Positions 35,529 to 50,500 of a stretch of 63,379 bases of DNA are shown here, one piece after another. Position 1 is the stretch's first letter. The number at the start of each line of letters is the position of its first letter. The notes below the pieces were generated by a model. That model made no database searches, had not been told where the DNA came from, and saw only the letters and a list, made by a program, of their open reading frames with translations. The position numbers and the translations under genes are program-made. Origin of the DNA: a virus; the IMG/VR virus record IMGVR_UViG_3300036770_002271, positions 1 through 63,379 of that record. One strand, written 5' to 3'.

Positions 35529-38500
35529 ATGAGAATAAGAACATTAAACTTTTTACCAGAAGTATTTCACACTCCAACTAATGCTCAATTTTTAAATGCT
35601 ACGTTGGATCAACTTGTTAATCCACCAGTCACACAAAAGATTCAAGGATATATAGGAAGTAAATTAGGGTATGGGATTAATGCTAAAGATTATTATGTAA
35701 CCGAACCAACAAAAGTTCGTACAGACTATCAATTAGATCCTGGTGTTGTTTTTACAAAGAAAAATGAAAGCACAGCATATGACTTTTTAAGCTATCCAGG
35801 TATTATTGATAGTTTAAAATTACAAGGTGGTATCACAAATAATAATAGCGACTTATTCACAAGTGAAATTTACAGTTGGGATAGCTTTACAAATTTAGAT
35901 AAACTAATTAACTTCAATCAATATTATTGGTTGCCGTTTGGACCTCCAGCAGTTACAGTAGCAAGTGATATTGTTTATAGTGAAACTGATTATGTTGTAA
36001 CTAGCGAACCTAATAATTATAACATAAGAATTGAATCAGCAAGTACAGGTAGTGATAATCCTACCATTACATTATTGCGTGGTGGTACATACACATTTAC
36101 TGTTGACCAAGCATCACAATTTTTTATTCAGGGTCAACCTGGTGTAACAGGATATAGTATTACTCAACCTAATCTATCTACAAGAGACATTTTAGGTGTC
36201 ACTAATAATGGCGCTAATGTAGGAACAGTTACCTTTAATGTGCCATTAAGCACAGCACAAAATCAATACATACTACCTGGATCAAATACTGTAGATGTAA
36301 TTTCCACTGTGCCATACGCAAATGTAAATGGTGGAACTTTAAGTAGCATTGGTGGTAGTATAGATGGTGTAACAAGCTTAAATGGACTTACTGTAATGTT
36401 TTACAATACAGGCGTTACAGATCCATTAGAAACTACAAACTTTTACACAATTACAACATCAGGTAGTCCAAGTAATCCTACACTAACATTAACACCAAGC
36501 ACAGCTATTCCTTCCAACCAAAAGATTACAGCTAGTTTTGGTACTGTATACAATGATAGAAATTTTTACAAAAGTACAGGCGGGACAATTGAGTTAATAC
36601 CATATATTAGTGCTAATTTAGACACACTTTATTATCAAGACGGTAGTGTTGCCAATCGTGTTGGTGTGATTAGAATTATTGATAGTAATTTACTAAACAT
36701 AATCAATGTTAATGAAGATATTTTAGGACAAACGAATTATACCTCACCAAATGGAGTAATTTTTACAAACGGGTTAAAGGTAGATTTTGTTGGTGATATA
36801 ATACCTAGTTCTTATGCCAATGGAACATATTATGTTGAAGGTGTGGGAACAGGAATACAACTTATTCCAACTGACTTGTTAGTGAATCCTGAACCATTTA
36901 CAACAAGTGCCTTTATTCCATATGATACAACACCATATGATATTGGTAATTATGATACAGATTTGTTTATACTAAGCAACCAAGATTACATCACCATAGC
37001 AAGAAATTCATTAAGTTATAATCCATGGAGCAGAAGCAATCGTTGGTTTCATATAGAAGTCATAAATGCTACAGCAGAATACAATAATGACCCCAATATT
37101 GTAACTGACTATGCTACATATAATAACAAAGCTAAAAGACCTATTATTGAATTTTATCCTAACTTAAAATTGTATGAGTGTGGCTCTGTAGCGAAAAATC
37201 CAACCGATTTTATTGATTTACGCACAACAGACGCCTTTAGTTTAGTCGCAGGACATGAAAACTATTATCCTGACGTTAATGTATATACTGCTTATGATTG
37301 TACAATCAATGGTGTAGTAAATGGAACATCAACAACAATTAATATTCCTAGCTCAGGAGTTGTTGGTACGTTTGTAATTGGACAATACATAGCTGACTTA
37401 TATGAAGCAGGACCATCAACCAGCCCACCACAAATACCAGATACAGCACAAATTACAGCAATATCAGGGTTAGGTACAAGTACAATTACTCTAACAATAA
37501 ATTGGACAGGCAACACAACTATTACCACTGTAAATAATGCCAGCATTATTGCTACAGAAGAAACTGTTAACAACTACGCATTATTTGAAGGTTGTAGAGT
37601 TATCTTTAATAACGATACTGATAATATTTCAAATAAAATTTATGTAGTTACATTTGCTGAACTTACACCAGGTGGCACTCCAGTTATATCGCTAACAGAA
37701 GCACCAGATGGTCAAGTTGAAAATAATAATCAAGTTGTAATTTTACGTGGTGCTAATAATATTGGTAAAAGTTATTATTACGATATAGATATTTGGAAAT
37801 TAGGTCAACAAAAAACAAATGTAAATCAAGCACCATATTTTGATGTTTTTGATAGTAATGGTATAAGTTTTGGTAACACAGATATTTACATTGGTTCAAG
37901 TTTTGCTGGTTCAAAATTGTTTGCCTATGGAATAGGATCAGGACCAAATGATATATTACTTGGTTTTCCTATACAATATAGCAGTATAGACAATCCAGGA
38001 GACATAAGTTTTGATGTTGTTATTAATTCACAAACATTTGATTATGTAACAGGATCAACTCCGATTACGCAAAATATTAATACGGGTTATGTTTATAATT
38101 ATAGTTCATTAATTGATTATACTAGAATGTTAGGATGGCAAACTTGTGTGTCACCTAGTGTACAATATCAAGTTTTTGAATTCAATTATTTTGCTGACAA
38201 TCCAACTAATATTTTTACTTGTGATGTACCAGCATTGACAACTACAGAAACCAATTGGCCTGTTGTAAAAGTTTTTATTAACAATGTTTTCCAAGAACCA
38301 ACTAATTATACATATAATATAAGTGGTAATAACACTATTGTAAATCTAACTGTAGATGGATTAATTGATACTGTAGTTCAAGTATTAGTATTAAGCAATG
38401 AAGTAAGTGAAAATAGCTATTTTACTGTACCTTTAAATCTAAGCAACAATCCATTTAATACAAATATAACAACAGCGAATATTGGTGACATACGTTCACA

Positions 38501-41500
38501 ATATTCAACTATTTTTATGAACAATCCAAATATGACAGGGGTTATGTTTGGCAGTAATAATTATAGAGACTTGGGAAATTTAGTACCATATGGTAATGCT
38601 ATCATTCAAAATAGTAGCCCATTAACAAGTGTCGGAAGTTTCTTAAGATTACAAAATCACAATATATTTGACAGTTTACAATTTAACAGTCGTGAATATG
38701 TGAAGTTCAAGACTTTATTAATTGACACAGTAAATCAAATTGTTAATGAACAAAATTATACAGCAAGCACATATTTAGATGATGCCCTTGATATTATTAC
38801 CAGCACAAAAAATCAAGAACAACCTTTCTTTTGGAGTGACATGCTTCCAAGCAAAGCTCCATATTTGTCACGTTCATATACATTTAATAATGATTTAGAG
38901 ACAAGTATTTTTCCATTGTCAAGAGTCTATGATTTTTCTAAAGCAAATTATAATGGTGTATTAGTTTATGTTAGTAGAATAGTAAGTGGTACTGTAATTC
39001 AATTACAATTAATAAAGGGTACTGATTATGTAATAAGCACAGACTCACCCTCACTAACAGTATCATTTGATTTGTTAGCAGGTGATATTGTTACAATCAA
39101 TGAATATAATCAAACATATGGAAGTTATGTTCCTAACACTCCAACTAAGTTAGGATTATATCCTAGTTTTATTCCAACAGTTATATTAGATAGTACCTAT
39201 ACTCAACCAACTTACTTCATAATTGGACATGACGGATCATATACAAAAACATATGGAAATTACAATACTACATTGGGTGTATTAGAAGATTTCCGTGATC
39301 AGGCTTTATTAGAATTTGAACGTAGAATTTACAACAATCTAAAATTAAGTCAGACAATACCAGTTAGTGAATATGAAGTTGTTCCTGGATATTTTAGAAC
39401 TACTGATTTAACTTGGGCAGAATTCTTAGAAATTTATAGTAAAAATTTCTTAGATTGGGTTGGACAAAACAGACTAGATTATAAGTCACAATACTATGAC
39501 AATAATAATCAGTTTACTTATAATTATAGTGATAGTGGTATTAGATTAGATAACAAGCCTATATTACAAGGATATTGGCGTGGTGTTTATGAATATTTCT
39601 ATGATACATCACAACCAAATACAAGCCCTTGGGAAATGTTGGGATATACAAGCCAACCTAGTTGGTGGACAAGTGTGTATGGACCAAGTCCCTATACAAG
39701 TGATAACTTAGTATTATGGGGTGATTTAGCAAATGGTTATGATTACAATAATGGAAATCCTGTAATACGAGAAGAATTTATTAGACCAGGATTATTAAAT
39801 GTATTGCCTGTTGATAGTAACGGAAACTTGGTAAGCCCATTAAGTAGTATTGTTGGTAATTATACAAGTAACACATTTCAACGTGAATGGAAAGTTGGTG
39901 ATGATAGTCCAGTTGAATTAAGTTATCGTCGCAGTAGTACATGGCCATATGACTTAATGCGAATATTAGCATTGACCAAACCTGCTAAGTTTTTTAATCT
40001 AGGTATAGATTTAGACAATTACTTATATAATACAGAATTTAATCAATACTTGGTAAACAATAGAAGTCACTTGGTTTTAGATGATGTAGAGATTTATGGT
40101 TCAGGGGTTGCTAAAACAAGTTATATTAATTGGATCGTTGATTACGAAAAACAATTAGGAGTAAATGCTACAACTAACATAACTGATTTATTATTTAATT
40201 TAGATGTTCGTTTAGTCTATCGAGTAGCAGGATATAGTGATAAAACACTATTAAAGTTCTATGTAGAAAAGGGAAGTCCGAACAGCACAAATGCCTCATT
40301 ATTAATACCAGATGAAAGCTATAGCGTTTTATTATATGAAAATCAACCATTTGATAGAATAATTTATACAAGTATTATTATTCAACGAGTAACTAATGGT
40401 TATGCTGTATATGGTAATTCACAAAACCGTGCTTATTTTTCAACACTAAGTCCAAAATACGATGGATTTTATGATAATATTACAGTTGAAGGTTTAAGTG
40501 CTAAGATCACTAAAAACTTTACAACACCAGAACAAGTCGTACCATATGGATATATTTTTAATACCGTACAAGAAACCTCACAGTTTATAGCAAACTATGG
40601 TAGTTGGTTGATTGAAAAGGGTATGATATTTGATCAAATTGAAAATGGTGTAGAAATTAATTGGCGTCAAATGATTGGAGAGTTTTTGTATTGGGCTCAG
40701 ACAGGATGGGATGTGGGAAGTATCGTCACATTAAGTCCTGCTGCAACACAAATTAAAATAGACCGAGATAGTTACATTGTACAACCTTTGACATTACAAC
40801 AATCAAATTTTATTTTAAATCAAAGCTTGTATCCAATTCAAAATATAGACTTATCAATAGTTCGTGACCAAACATTGTTTAATGTTCAACCATTGAATGA
40901 AGGAGATTCATTAAGTTATGGACAGTTTAATATCAGCAACTTTGAACATGGTATAGTATTTGATAATACAACTGTATTTGATGATAGAATTTACAATTTA
41001 GTAACTGGATTACGTCAAAATAGAATTTTAGTAAAAGGTGTTAAAACTGCCGAATGGAATGGCACTGTTACAGCATCAGGATTTATATTAAATCAAGACA
41101 ATATAACAGAATGGCGTACAGCAATTGCTTATACAAAAGGTCAAATTGTAAAATACAAAAACAAGTATTGGGTAGCACTTAAGAAAATTGAACCAAGTAG
41201 TGTGTTTAATGAACTAGATTGGAAAGAAACAGATTACAACGAAATACAAAAAGGTTTGTTACCAAACAGTAGCACACGTAGTTACGAAAGTAGTATATAT
41301 TACAACATTAATGAAGCTAACTTAGAACAAGATGCGGACCTATTAGGATTTAGTTTAATTGGATATAGACCAAGAGATTATCTAGCTTTAGTTGATTTAA
41401 CTGATACAGCACAAATAAATGTTTACAGAAACTTTATTCGTAATAAAGGTACAAGAAATAGTTTAGATGCCTTTAAAGGAGCAAGATTACCACAAGGTGG

Positions 41501-44500
41501 TATTGATTATGACATTTATGAAAATTGGGCTATTAAATTACACAGCTTTGGCGGAACATTAAACGATAACTTTGCTGAATTTAGATTACGTCAAAATTTA
41601 CTAACAGGCAATCCAAGTATTGTTAGTTTGACAAATGGTATTCCTACAATTGGTTCACAACAGGAAGTACCGTTATATTCATTATTCAATTATGGCAGTT
41701 TAATTACTAATCCAAACATATTACCAACTACAGATAATTACACACCACAGATTTATCCTAGTGCTGGTTATGTTAACTTTAACGATGTAAAAATGTCTAG
41801 TTATTTTTATAACGGACTGCCTACTGCTGTAAACGAAGCAGGTGTAATTGTACCAATAGAAGACTTTTATGTTAGAGATTATGTTTGGTTAGCAAACTTT
41901 TTAGGTACATGGCAAGTATATACTTGGCAACCTTTAGGACAAATTATTTTAGCCCGTGGTAATAACGACGGGACTACTACAATTCGTTTTAGTAGTCCAC
42001 AAAACATACCTTTACTAACACCAATTGCTATTGTTAATTTTAGTTCACTTGTAGATGGTTATTATATTGTAACAAGATTAGTTAACAATTCTGAAGTTAT
42101 CATTAATCTAACATTGGACATAAATTTAGGTCAAGTAACGGGATATGGCGTTGTAAGTAAGTTCGCAAGTCAACGTGTAACACAACCAAGTGATATTATT
42201 AATTTACCTTTACTTAATGCTGAATTCATTAAAAACACAGTATGGGTAGATGAAGACACAGATGGCAACTGGAGTGTTTATAGAAAAGGTATTAACTATA
42301 CATTTGATAATGAAAAGACAAAAACAAATAGTGATAATTTTGGTAGTAGTGTAGCGTTTACAACGACAAGTGGTTATTTAATAGGTGATAGTGGATTAGG
42401 TGAATTATATCGTTACACCTATAATATTATACAAGATGATTATGAGTTATCTGAAACTATCACAGAGAGTGTAAGTTTTGGAACTGCCATAACTTACACT
42501 GATAATTTTTATTTTGTAAGCGAACCAACAAGTGGTAGTCCAAAGGTATATGTTTATGTAATTAATGATAGTACAGAAAGCACAGATTTAATTCAATTAC
42601 AAACACTTACAGCATTAGGTGGTTCAACAAATTACGGAGCAAGTTTATCTATTAGTAATGATAGAAAATGGTTGTATGTTGGTGCTCCTGATATTAATCG
42701 TGTTTATGTTTATAGACAACAATATATTCCATTGTCAGCAGGATATTTTGTTAATGGCGAAGTATATACTATAACAGAAGTTGGTACTACTGATTTTACA
42801 TTAATAGGGGCCTTGGAAAATAAAATAGGTATAACATTTGTAGCAACAGGGATAGGTAGTGGTAATGGTACAGCAACTCAAATCAGTTATGAGTATAGTA
42901 CCTATCTTGATGGAAGTATTTTAGGTGACAATTACGGAATTACAGTTAGTACTGATTATTATGGTGATACATTAGTTGTAGGAGCCCCAAGTTACGATCA
43001 AAGTATCTCTGCTACCAATTGGGGTAGAGCTTACATGTATCATAGAACTGTTCAAAACATTGAAGTCCAAAGTAATAGTTATGGAGGATTACCTCAACTA
43101 TTTTCATTAGGTTGGACACCAGCAAAAACAACTGTAAGTGTTACGAATACAACAGCAACAACAAATTTAGTTACAATTAGTAATACAGCTGGTTTAAGCG
43201 TGAATGATCCAATCATATTTACAGGTACAGGATACGGATCAAGTTTATTAGAAACAGAAAAAGTTTATTATATTAGTTCTATAAACTCAGGTGCTCCAGG
43301 TACAATCACATTAAAAACAAGTAGAACAACAAACACTAATGTTACATTGAATACAGAAACAATTGGATCAGGTACAGCTTATATACAAACAACTCCATTA
43401 TATGTTACAGTAAATGGTAGATTAGTACAAGACAATAACTATGCTGTAATTAGCACTAATACTTTTGTATATACAGGAGATGTTTTAGCTGGCGATATTA
43501 TTAATGTAAGTGATAACATCTTTACATTATTACAAACATTTGAAAGTGAAAGTACTCCAAGACCAGGTGTACAATTTGGTATTAGTGTAGGTGTAACAAG
43601 AACAAGTAATGAAATAATTGTTGGAGCACCATTTGAAATAAGTTCACAAAACAGTGAAGGTGTTGTATATCGTTATACAAATGGTGGTGGTCGTTATGGA
43701 GTTATTATTGGTACTGATGAATGTTACATCACTGTACCTAGAAAAATGTTTATTAATGGATTCTTAGTTATACTACCAGTTGGAGATGTTAATACAACTG
43801 TAAATGCAATTAATTCAACACAAGTACCAAACGTACAAGCCTCAGCCACAACAGATGGAAAACTAATAATCAGTGTGGTAGATCAAAACTTATCAGTGCC
43901 AAACGAAAAATTATTAGTAAGTGTTATTGATATTGTTACATTGGATGAATTAGGTTTTGAAATTTATACAAAAACACAAACTGTATTATGTCCCCATTTA
44001 ATTGGAGCAAGTCAATTTGGAAGTGTAGTAAAATTTAATGAATTTGATAGTTTTGTAGTAAGTGCTCCAGTAGGAACACGCTACTCATTTACAACATTTG
44101 ATTTTACAGATGATGAAAATTTTGAAAATGATACAGTATTTGACAATAATGCCACACAATTTGTAGACATGTTACCAAACGCAGGAGCTGTTTACATGTT
44201 TGATTATTTACCTTCTTACAATGAAAGTTTAAGTAATGTAGGTAATTTTGTATATGCTCAAAGTTGTAATGATACCAATCAAAATGTTGGGTCTTTACCA
44301 AGATATGGGTTAAGCTTAGATTTTAATGAATACAAAGTAATGGTAGGATCTCCTTACTATCAGCCAAATATAACAAATGGTCAAGTTGTTATATATCAAA
44401 ACAACGTTGGAATAAAAGATTGGAGTATTTACCGTAGATCAAGTAGCGTTGTTGATATCAACAAAATGCAAAATTTACAAATCTTTAGTGCTGAAACTAA

Positions 44501-47500
44501 TGATACATTAATTAATTTAGATTATTTTGACCCACTACAGGGCAAGTTATTAGGTGCTGTTAGAGAAAATTTAGATTATGTAAGTAATGCTGATCCTGCT
44601 AACTATAACAGTTTAGACAATACTCAAAGTGGTTTAGTTTGGGGTGCTAACAAAGTTGGCTTATTATGGTACAATACAAGTAATACACGTTTTGTAAATT
44701 ATCATCAAAATGATGTTGTTTATAATAGCAAATATTGGGGAAGTGTGTTCCCAGGAAGTAATGTTACTGTATATAGTTGGGTAGCTAGTAATGTTATTCC
44801 TAGTGAATATGAAGGACCAGGCACACCATTTGACATAACAAAATATACAACTCAAGAAGTATTAAATGCTAGTAACTTGTTAAGCCCAGTTTATTACTTT
44901 TGGGTTAGAAATACTAATGTTATTTTTAGAAAAACTAATAAGACATTAGCTGATAGTGTGATTGAACAATATATTAACTCACCAATTAATTCGGGTATAA
45001 GCTATCTTTCTCCGTTGTTACCTAATACATTTGGATTATATAATTGCCAAAGTTATTTTGATGCCAATGACAGTGTGTTACATATAGGTTATAGTACAGG
45101 TACAAGCAGTGATGTACCACATAATGAATATACATTGATTAGAGCAAATTATGCTGATGACTTTTTACCAGGTGTTCCAACATTTGGTAGTACAGAAAGA
45201 CCTACAAGTTTATATGATAGATTACTAGATAGCCTGTGCGGTGTGGATGAAGAAGGTGGAGTTGTACCTAACCCATTCTTACCATTAGCAGTACAATCAG
45301 GAATATTAGTAAGACCAAGACAAAGTTTCTTTTATGATAGATTCTTAGCACTTAAAAATTATCTACAATATGCCAACACAATTTGTAAACAATTTCCAAT
45401 TTTAGAAATAAGAACACCAAGTTATTTGTATACAAGTGGTCTTTATTTTGATACACAAGATTATTGGACAAAAATTACATGGTGGGCTCCTGGTTATGAT
45501 GATAATACAAAGCCAGCATTACAGGTTAACTTCTATGCTGATTTAAGCACATTGAATGTTAATACAGGAACAGTTGTTGCTGTTGGACAAAACAACGGTA
45601 GCCAAGAATATTATGTATATGGTACAGATAGACTTTGGACACGTATTGGGCTACAAAATGGAACCATAGAATTTAATAGCACACTATGGGACTATGCGGA
45701 AGCAAAATTAGGCTTTGGGGATAATTTCTTTGATACTAGTTTATATGATGAGTACCCAAGTGAGGAAACACGTTACATAGTTAGAGCATTAAACGAACAA
45801 ATTTATATTGATGACTTATTAGTTTTTAGAAATAAGAGTTTAATATTATTATTTGAATATATTCAAAGTGAAACAACTGAGTCACAAAATTATTTACCTT
45901 GGTTGAACAAGACAAGTTTGGTTGATGTATCACACAAAATACGAGAACTATTACCCTTCGAAGTTTATCAAACAGATAATCAAGATTTCTTAGCAGGTTA
46001 TTTAAATGAAACTAAACCATATCACGTTGTAATTAAAGATTTCTTATTCACTTATACAGGTACAGATGTATACGAGGGAGATATAACAGACTTTGATTTA
46101 CCAAGTAGCTACAATAGTAACTTCGCAACATTTATAAGTCCACAGCTTGTTTATAATAGTGTAATAGGGGATAACCAATATCTACCAAACAATTCAATTT
46201 GGACAAATAATTTATATTCACAATGGTTTAATAATCGTGGAGTAAGTTTAACAGGTGAAACAAATTATCAAATTACAACATTAGCAGTATATATGACTTT
46301 AGGATCAACTGTAATCGTTGTTGATAATGCGAGCGGTTTTCCAGTAAACGGTGTCATCACTATTGGCACTGAAAAAATTGTTTATAGTAATGTTGATAGA
46401 GCCGCAAATATACTTAGCAATTTACAACGTGGGTATAATGATACAGATATTCAATATCATTTACCTGGTGAATTAATTTATATTGATTTACCACCTGTGC
46501 TTTTATTGAATAGTGGTAGAGATTATACTGAACCACCAAAAATAACAGCATATATTGATACAACAATTTATCCTGAACCACTACAACTAGCGGTATTAGA
46601 GCCAGTAATGAGTTTGGATAAAGTTATAGATGTTAATGTAATTAATCCAGGTCAAGGCTACGCAGTGTTACCTGAAATTCGTATTGATCCAAGTCTAGTT
46701 ATAACCTTTAGTAGTGTAGATGTTAACCTGTTATTAAACACAATACGTTTATTTGCTCCAACACTAGTAACAGGAGATTTAGTACAATATAAAGTTGGAA
46801 CTGGAACAAGTATAGGTGGCTTGGTTAATAGTGCTTGGTATTATATAAATTTACTGGAAGATAATCCTAGTCCAATCATAGCATTATACACATCATATGG
46901 CGATGCTGTAAATAATCGTGATAGAGTTGTATTTTCTAATGCAGGCACAGGTTCTGACCACACATTAAACTTAGGAGCAAGAGCTTCAGCCATATCAACC
47001 AGTTATCCAATACGTGAAATTGATTTGACTTTGCGTTATGATAGAACAACATATACAACACAGGTTATAGATTGGCGTCCAGGTGAATATTACGGAGCTT
47101 TCTATGCTGGACGTTATAGCAATAGTGAAAATATAGCGAGCAGTTCTATTACATTACAAAGTGTATTACCACCAATCAATACTATATTAGCAAGTGCTCA
47201 GGGTGTAGCTTTTGAAATTGTAGAAGTAACTAATGATAGAACAATAGATTATTCAAATTTTGTAAGAAATGTTTTAGAAACAGTTGACGTTGGATCAGGT
47301 GTTGCCGAAGACCGTTATCTAGTAAGATTGACCTATGACTATAATGATCCAAACGCACCTGGATCTACAATTGGTTTCACAGTAGGTATGCCAGTTAAAT
47401 TTATTGGTTTGGCAATAGGTGGATTAGTTGCTGATACAACATACTATGTTAAAAAAGTAATTAACAATAGTGATTTTAGTATTTCTTCAACTCAATTTGG

Positions 47501-50500
47501 AAGTGCTTTAACATTAACTAATGCTAATGTAACCCCAGCTGGGCTAGAATGTTTTACAGCACAAATTATAGACCAAGGCATAATTACAGTAAATTATCCA
47601 AGTATTGTAGAAGTAACAGAAACATTTGCTAATACCAATAAATTATTAGCACCAATTAGTGCCATAGGAACAGGTGGAACAAGTGGATTATATACAAACA
47701 TTAGTATTACCTTTACTGGAAATGTGTTTGGTAATATCGTTGAAAATGAAATTTACTATGTGACTAGTGTAGCTGATAGTGAAACTTTCACCATAAGTAG
47801 AACGCTTGATCCAATTACAACAACACTAACAAATACCAATACTTCAAACATAATTACAGTAGATAGCACTACTGATTTTAATTTAAACGATCCAATTATT
47901 TTTAATCAAATGGTTATTACAGTTGGTAATTTTGTTATTGGACAAAAGTACACAATATTAACATTAGGTAACACTGATTATACAGTATTAGGTGCTAAGG
48001 AAAATTTACGTAGTTTAGAATTTATAGCTACATCAACAGGATTAGTAACAGCAGGAAGCTTTGTTCCTGGCAAACAATATGTTATTCAATCGCTTGGAAC
48101 TGTATTATTTAACGCAGGAAGCTTTGTTCCAGGAAATGCCTATGAAATTGTAAGTGTCGGCACAACTGATTTTACATTAATTGGGGCAGCAAATAATAGT
48201 GTTGGTACTATATTTACAGCAACAGGAGTTGGGTCAGGATCAGGTACAGCAAATTATATAACTGATTTTACGTTGATTGGTTCAAGTGAAAACGTTGTCG
48301 GAGCAACATTTATAGCTACAGGCTTTGGAACAGGTCCAGGTACTGCCACACAAGGATCAGGTACAGTGGCAGTAACAAGTTTTGGTAATATCAATCAAGG
48401 TACTGTTTATTATGTTCAGAACATTTTAAATTCTACTCAACTGAAAATAAGCACAGTTGTTAATGGATCAGAACTTACGTTAAGCAATCAAACAGGTACA
48501 GCAACATTAATTAACCAAAAAGATGTTGTTCAATTAACAAATGCTACTGGATCAATGAATATGAATGTTTCATTACCAGTAAGTCCTGGTCAAGTAAATG
48601 GTCAACTGTTCACACTATATCAAACATCAGGACAATATCCAAGTATTAGTTCAGGAACAGTTAGTAATTTAATTTCACGTACAATTAATGCTACATTAGC
48701 TACAGTAGATAAAATAGCATTACGTACACCAAGTAGAATTTTGTCAGCTACAAGTAATTTTTATTACAACATGCCTTTAGTTGTAGATTCAAATATTGGA
48801 AACTTAACAACAGGGATAATTTACTATGTGATTGAATATACAGGTAGATACGATAGTAATACAGATACAACAACACCTGGGTTACAAGTTACTGTTACGA
48901 CTGTATCAGGATCAGTATTGACTTGTGATGATACAAATAATTTATATGTTGGAATGCCAATTATCTTTAGTGGCAATGGCATAGGAAGTGTAGTTATAGA
49001 CCTAGAATACTATGTACATAGTATCATAAATGGTACACAATTTAGATTAAGTAACACAAATGGTGGTACTATAGTTACTTTTGTATCAGGTGTTGGATCA
49101 ATGATAGGTACAGGTGATGATTTTATTCAAGTTAGCACATCAATTATAAGCCCAACTGTTGTAACTTTATCTGATGCTGACGGACCTAGCACAATAGAAC
49201 AAACAACTACAACAATCACACCAGCATCATTTGATGTAAGTTATACATTGGGTGGTTATCAAGTAGTAATTAGTGATCAAGGAAGTGGTTATGCTGTTAA
49301 TAATACTGTAACTATCCCAGGTAATTTAATTGGTGGTGTTACAACAACAAATGACTTAACAATTGAAGTAAATTCAATAGGTACAATGGGAGAAATTACT
49401 AGTGTCATTAAATTGGGCACGCCTGCTGGTAATGTCAATCAATACTACTTAAAAGTTATTAGTATAAATCAATTTGAACTTTATAGTAACAAGCAACTAA
49501 CGATTCCTGTAAGTGGACTAACACTTCCATATGAAGGATTTACAAGTTCAACTGTTACAGGAGCTACTAGTAGCGTGTTAACAATTGATACTACAGGGTT
49601 CAATGAATATGATAGTGTGGTATTTACTGGGTCAGTTCCAAATGTGATTACTGAAGGGTATACATATTATCTTTATAATGTTACTCCTACAACAACTCAA
49701 ATTACAACTATTCCAAATGATATAAGTTCAATTGTTGGAAGTATAACATTTACGTCAGATTTTACAATGGCTAAGGCAGGAAGTTTTGCTTTACTTCCTG
49801 AACCATTTAGTTTTAATCGTAGTATTGTTAGATACAATAATAAAGTATGGGAATGTATTGTAAGCAATAATGATGATGACTTTGTATTTGGTAAGTGGGT
49901 AGAATTAAATTCAGGTGATAGAAAGTTAAACGCATTAGATAGAGCATTTGGATATTATCAACCAACTGATAATATGCCAGGTAGAGATTTAACACAAGCA
50001 TTCACAGGACTTATATATCCAAACACAACTTATTTAGGAAATGCTTTTGCTCCTGAAGACCAATATAATATTGATACATTTTTACAAGATCAGCCATTTT
50101 ATCCAACAGATATTGATAATGTAGCGATTACAAATAATGGAACAATTTATTTGGGAGCTGCCAATACAAATGAATACTCAGGATTAATTACTAGTACTAA
50201 TACAACATCATGGGAAGCTAATGGATTAACATCATTACCAATTGGATTCACAGATATTATATATGCTGGTGGCTATTATATTGTTACAACGACAAATACA
50301 GCTACACCAATTTTTTATAGCTCAAATGGAACTGTTTGGACATCAAGTGGAGCATTTACTCCCTATAGTTCAACTCCATATGATGTAACACCTTGGGACG
50401 TTTCAGCACTTAGTGTGCCAGCAGACAGTTTAAATAGTGTTGGGTACAAATCAAACACTTGGGTAGCAGTAGGTTCAAGCATTGTTACAGCAACTAATGT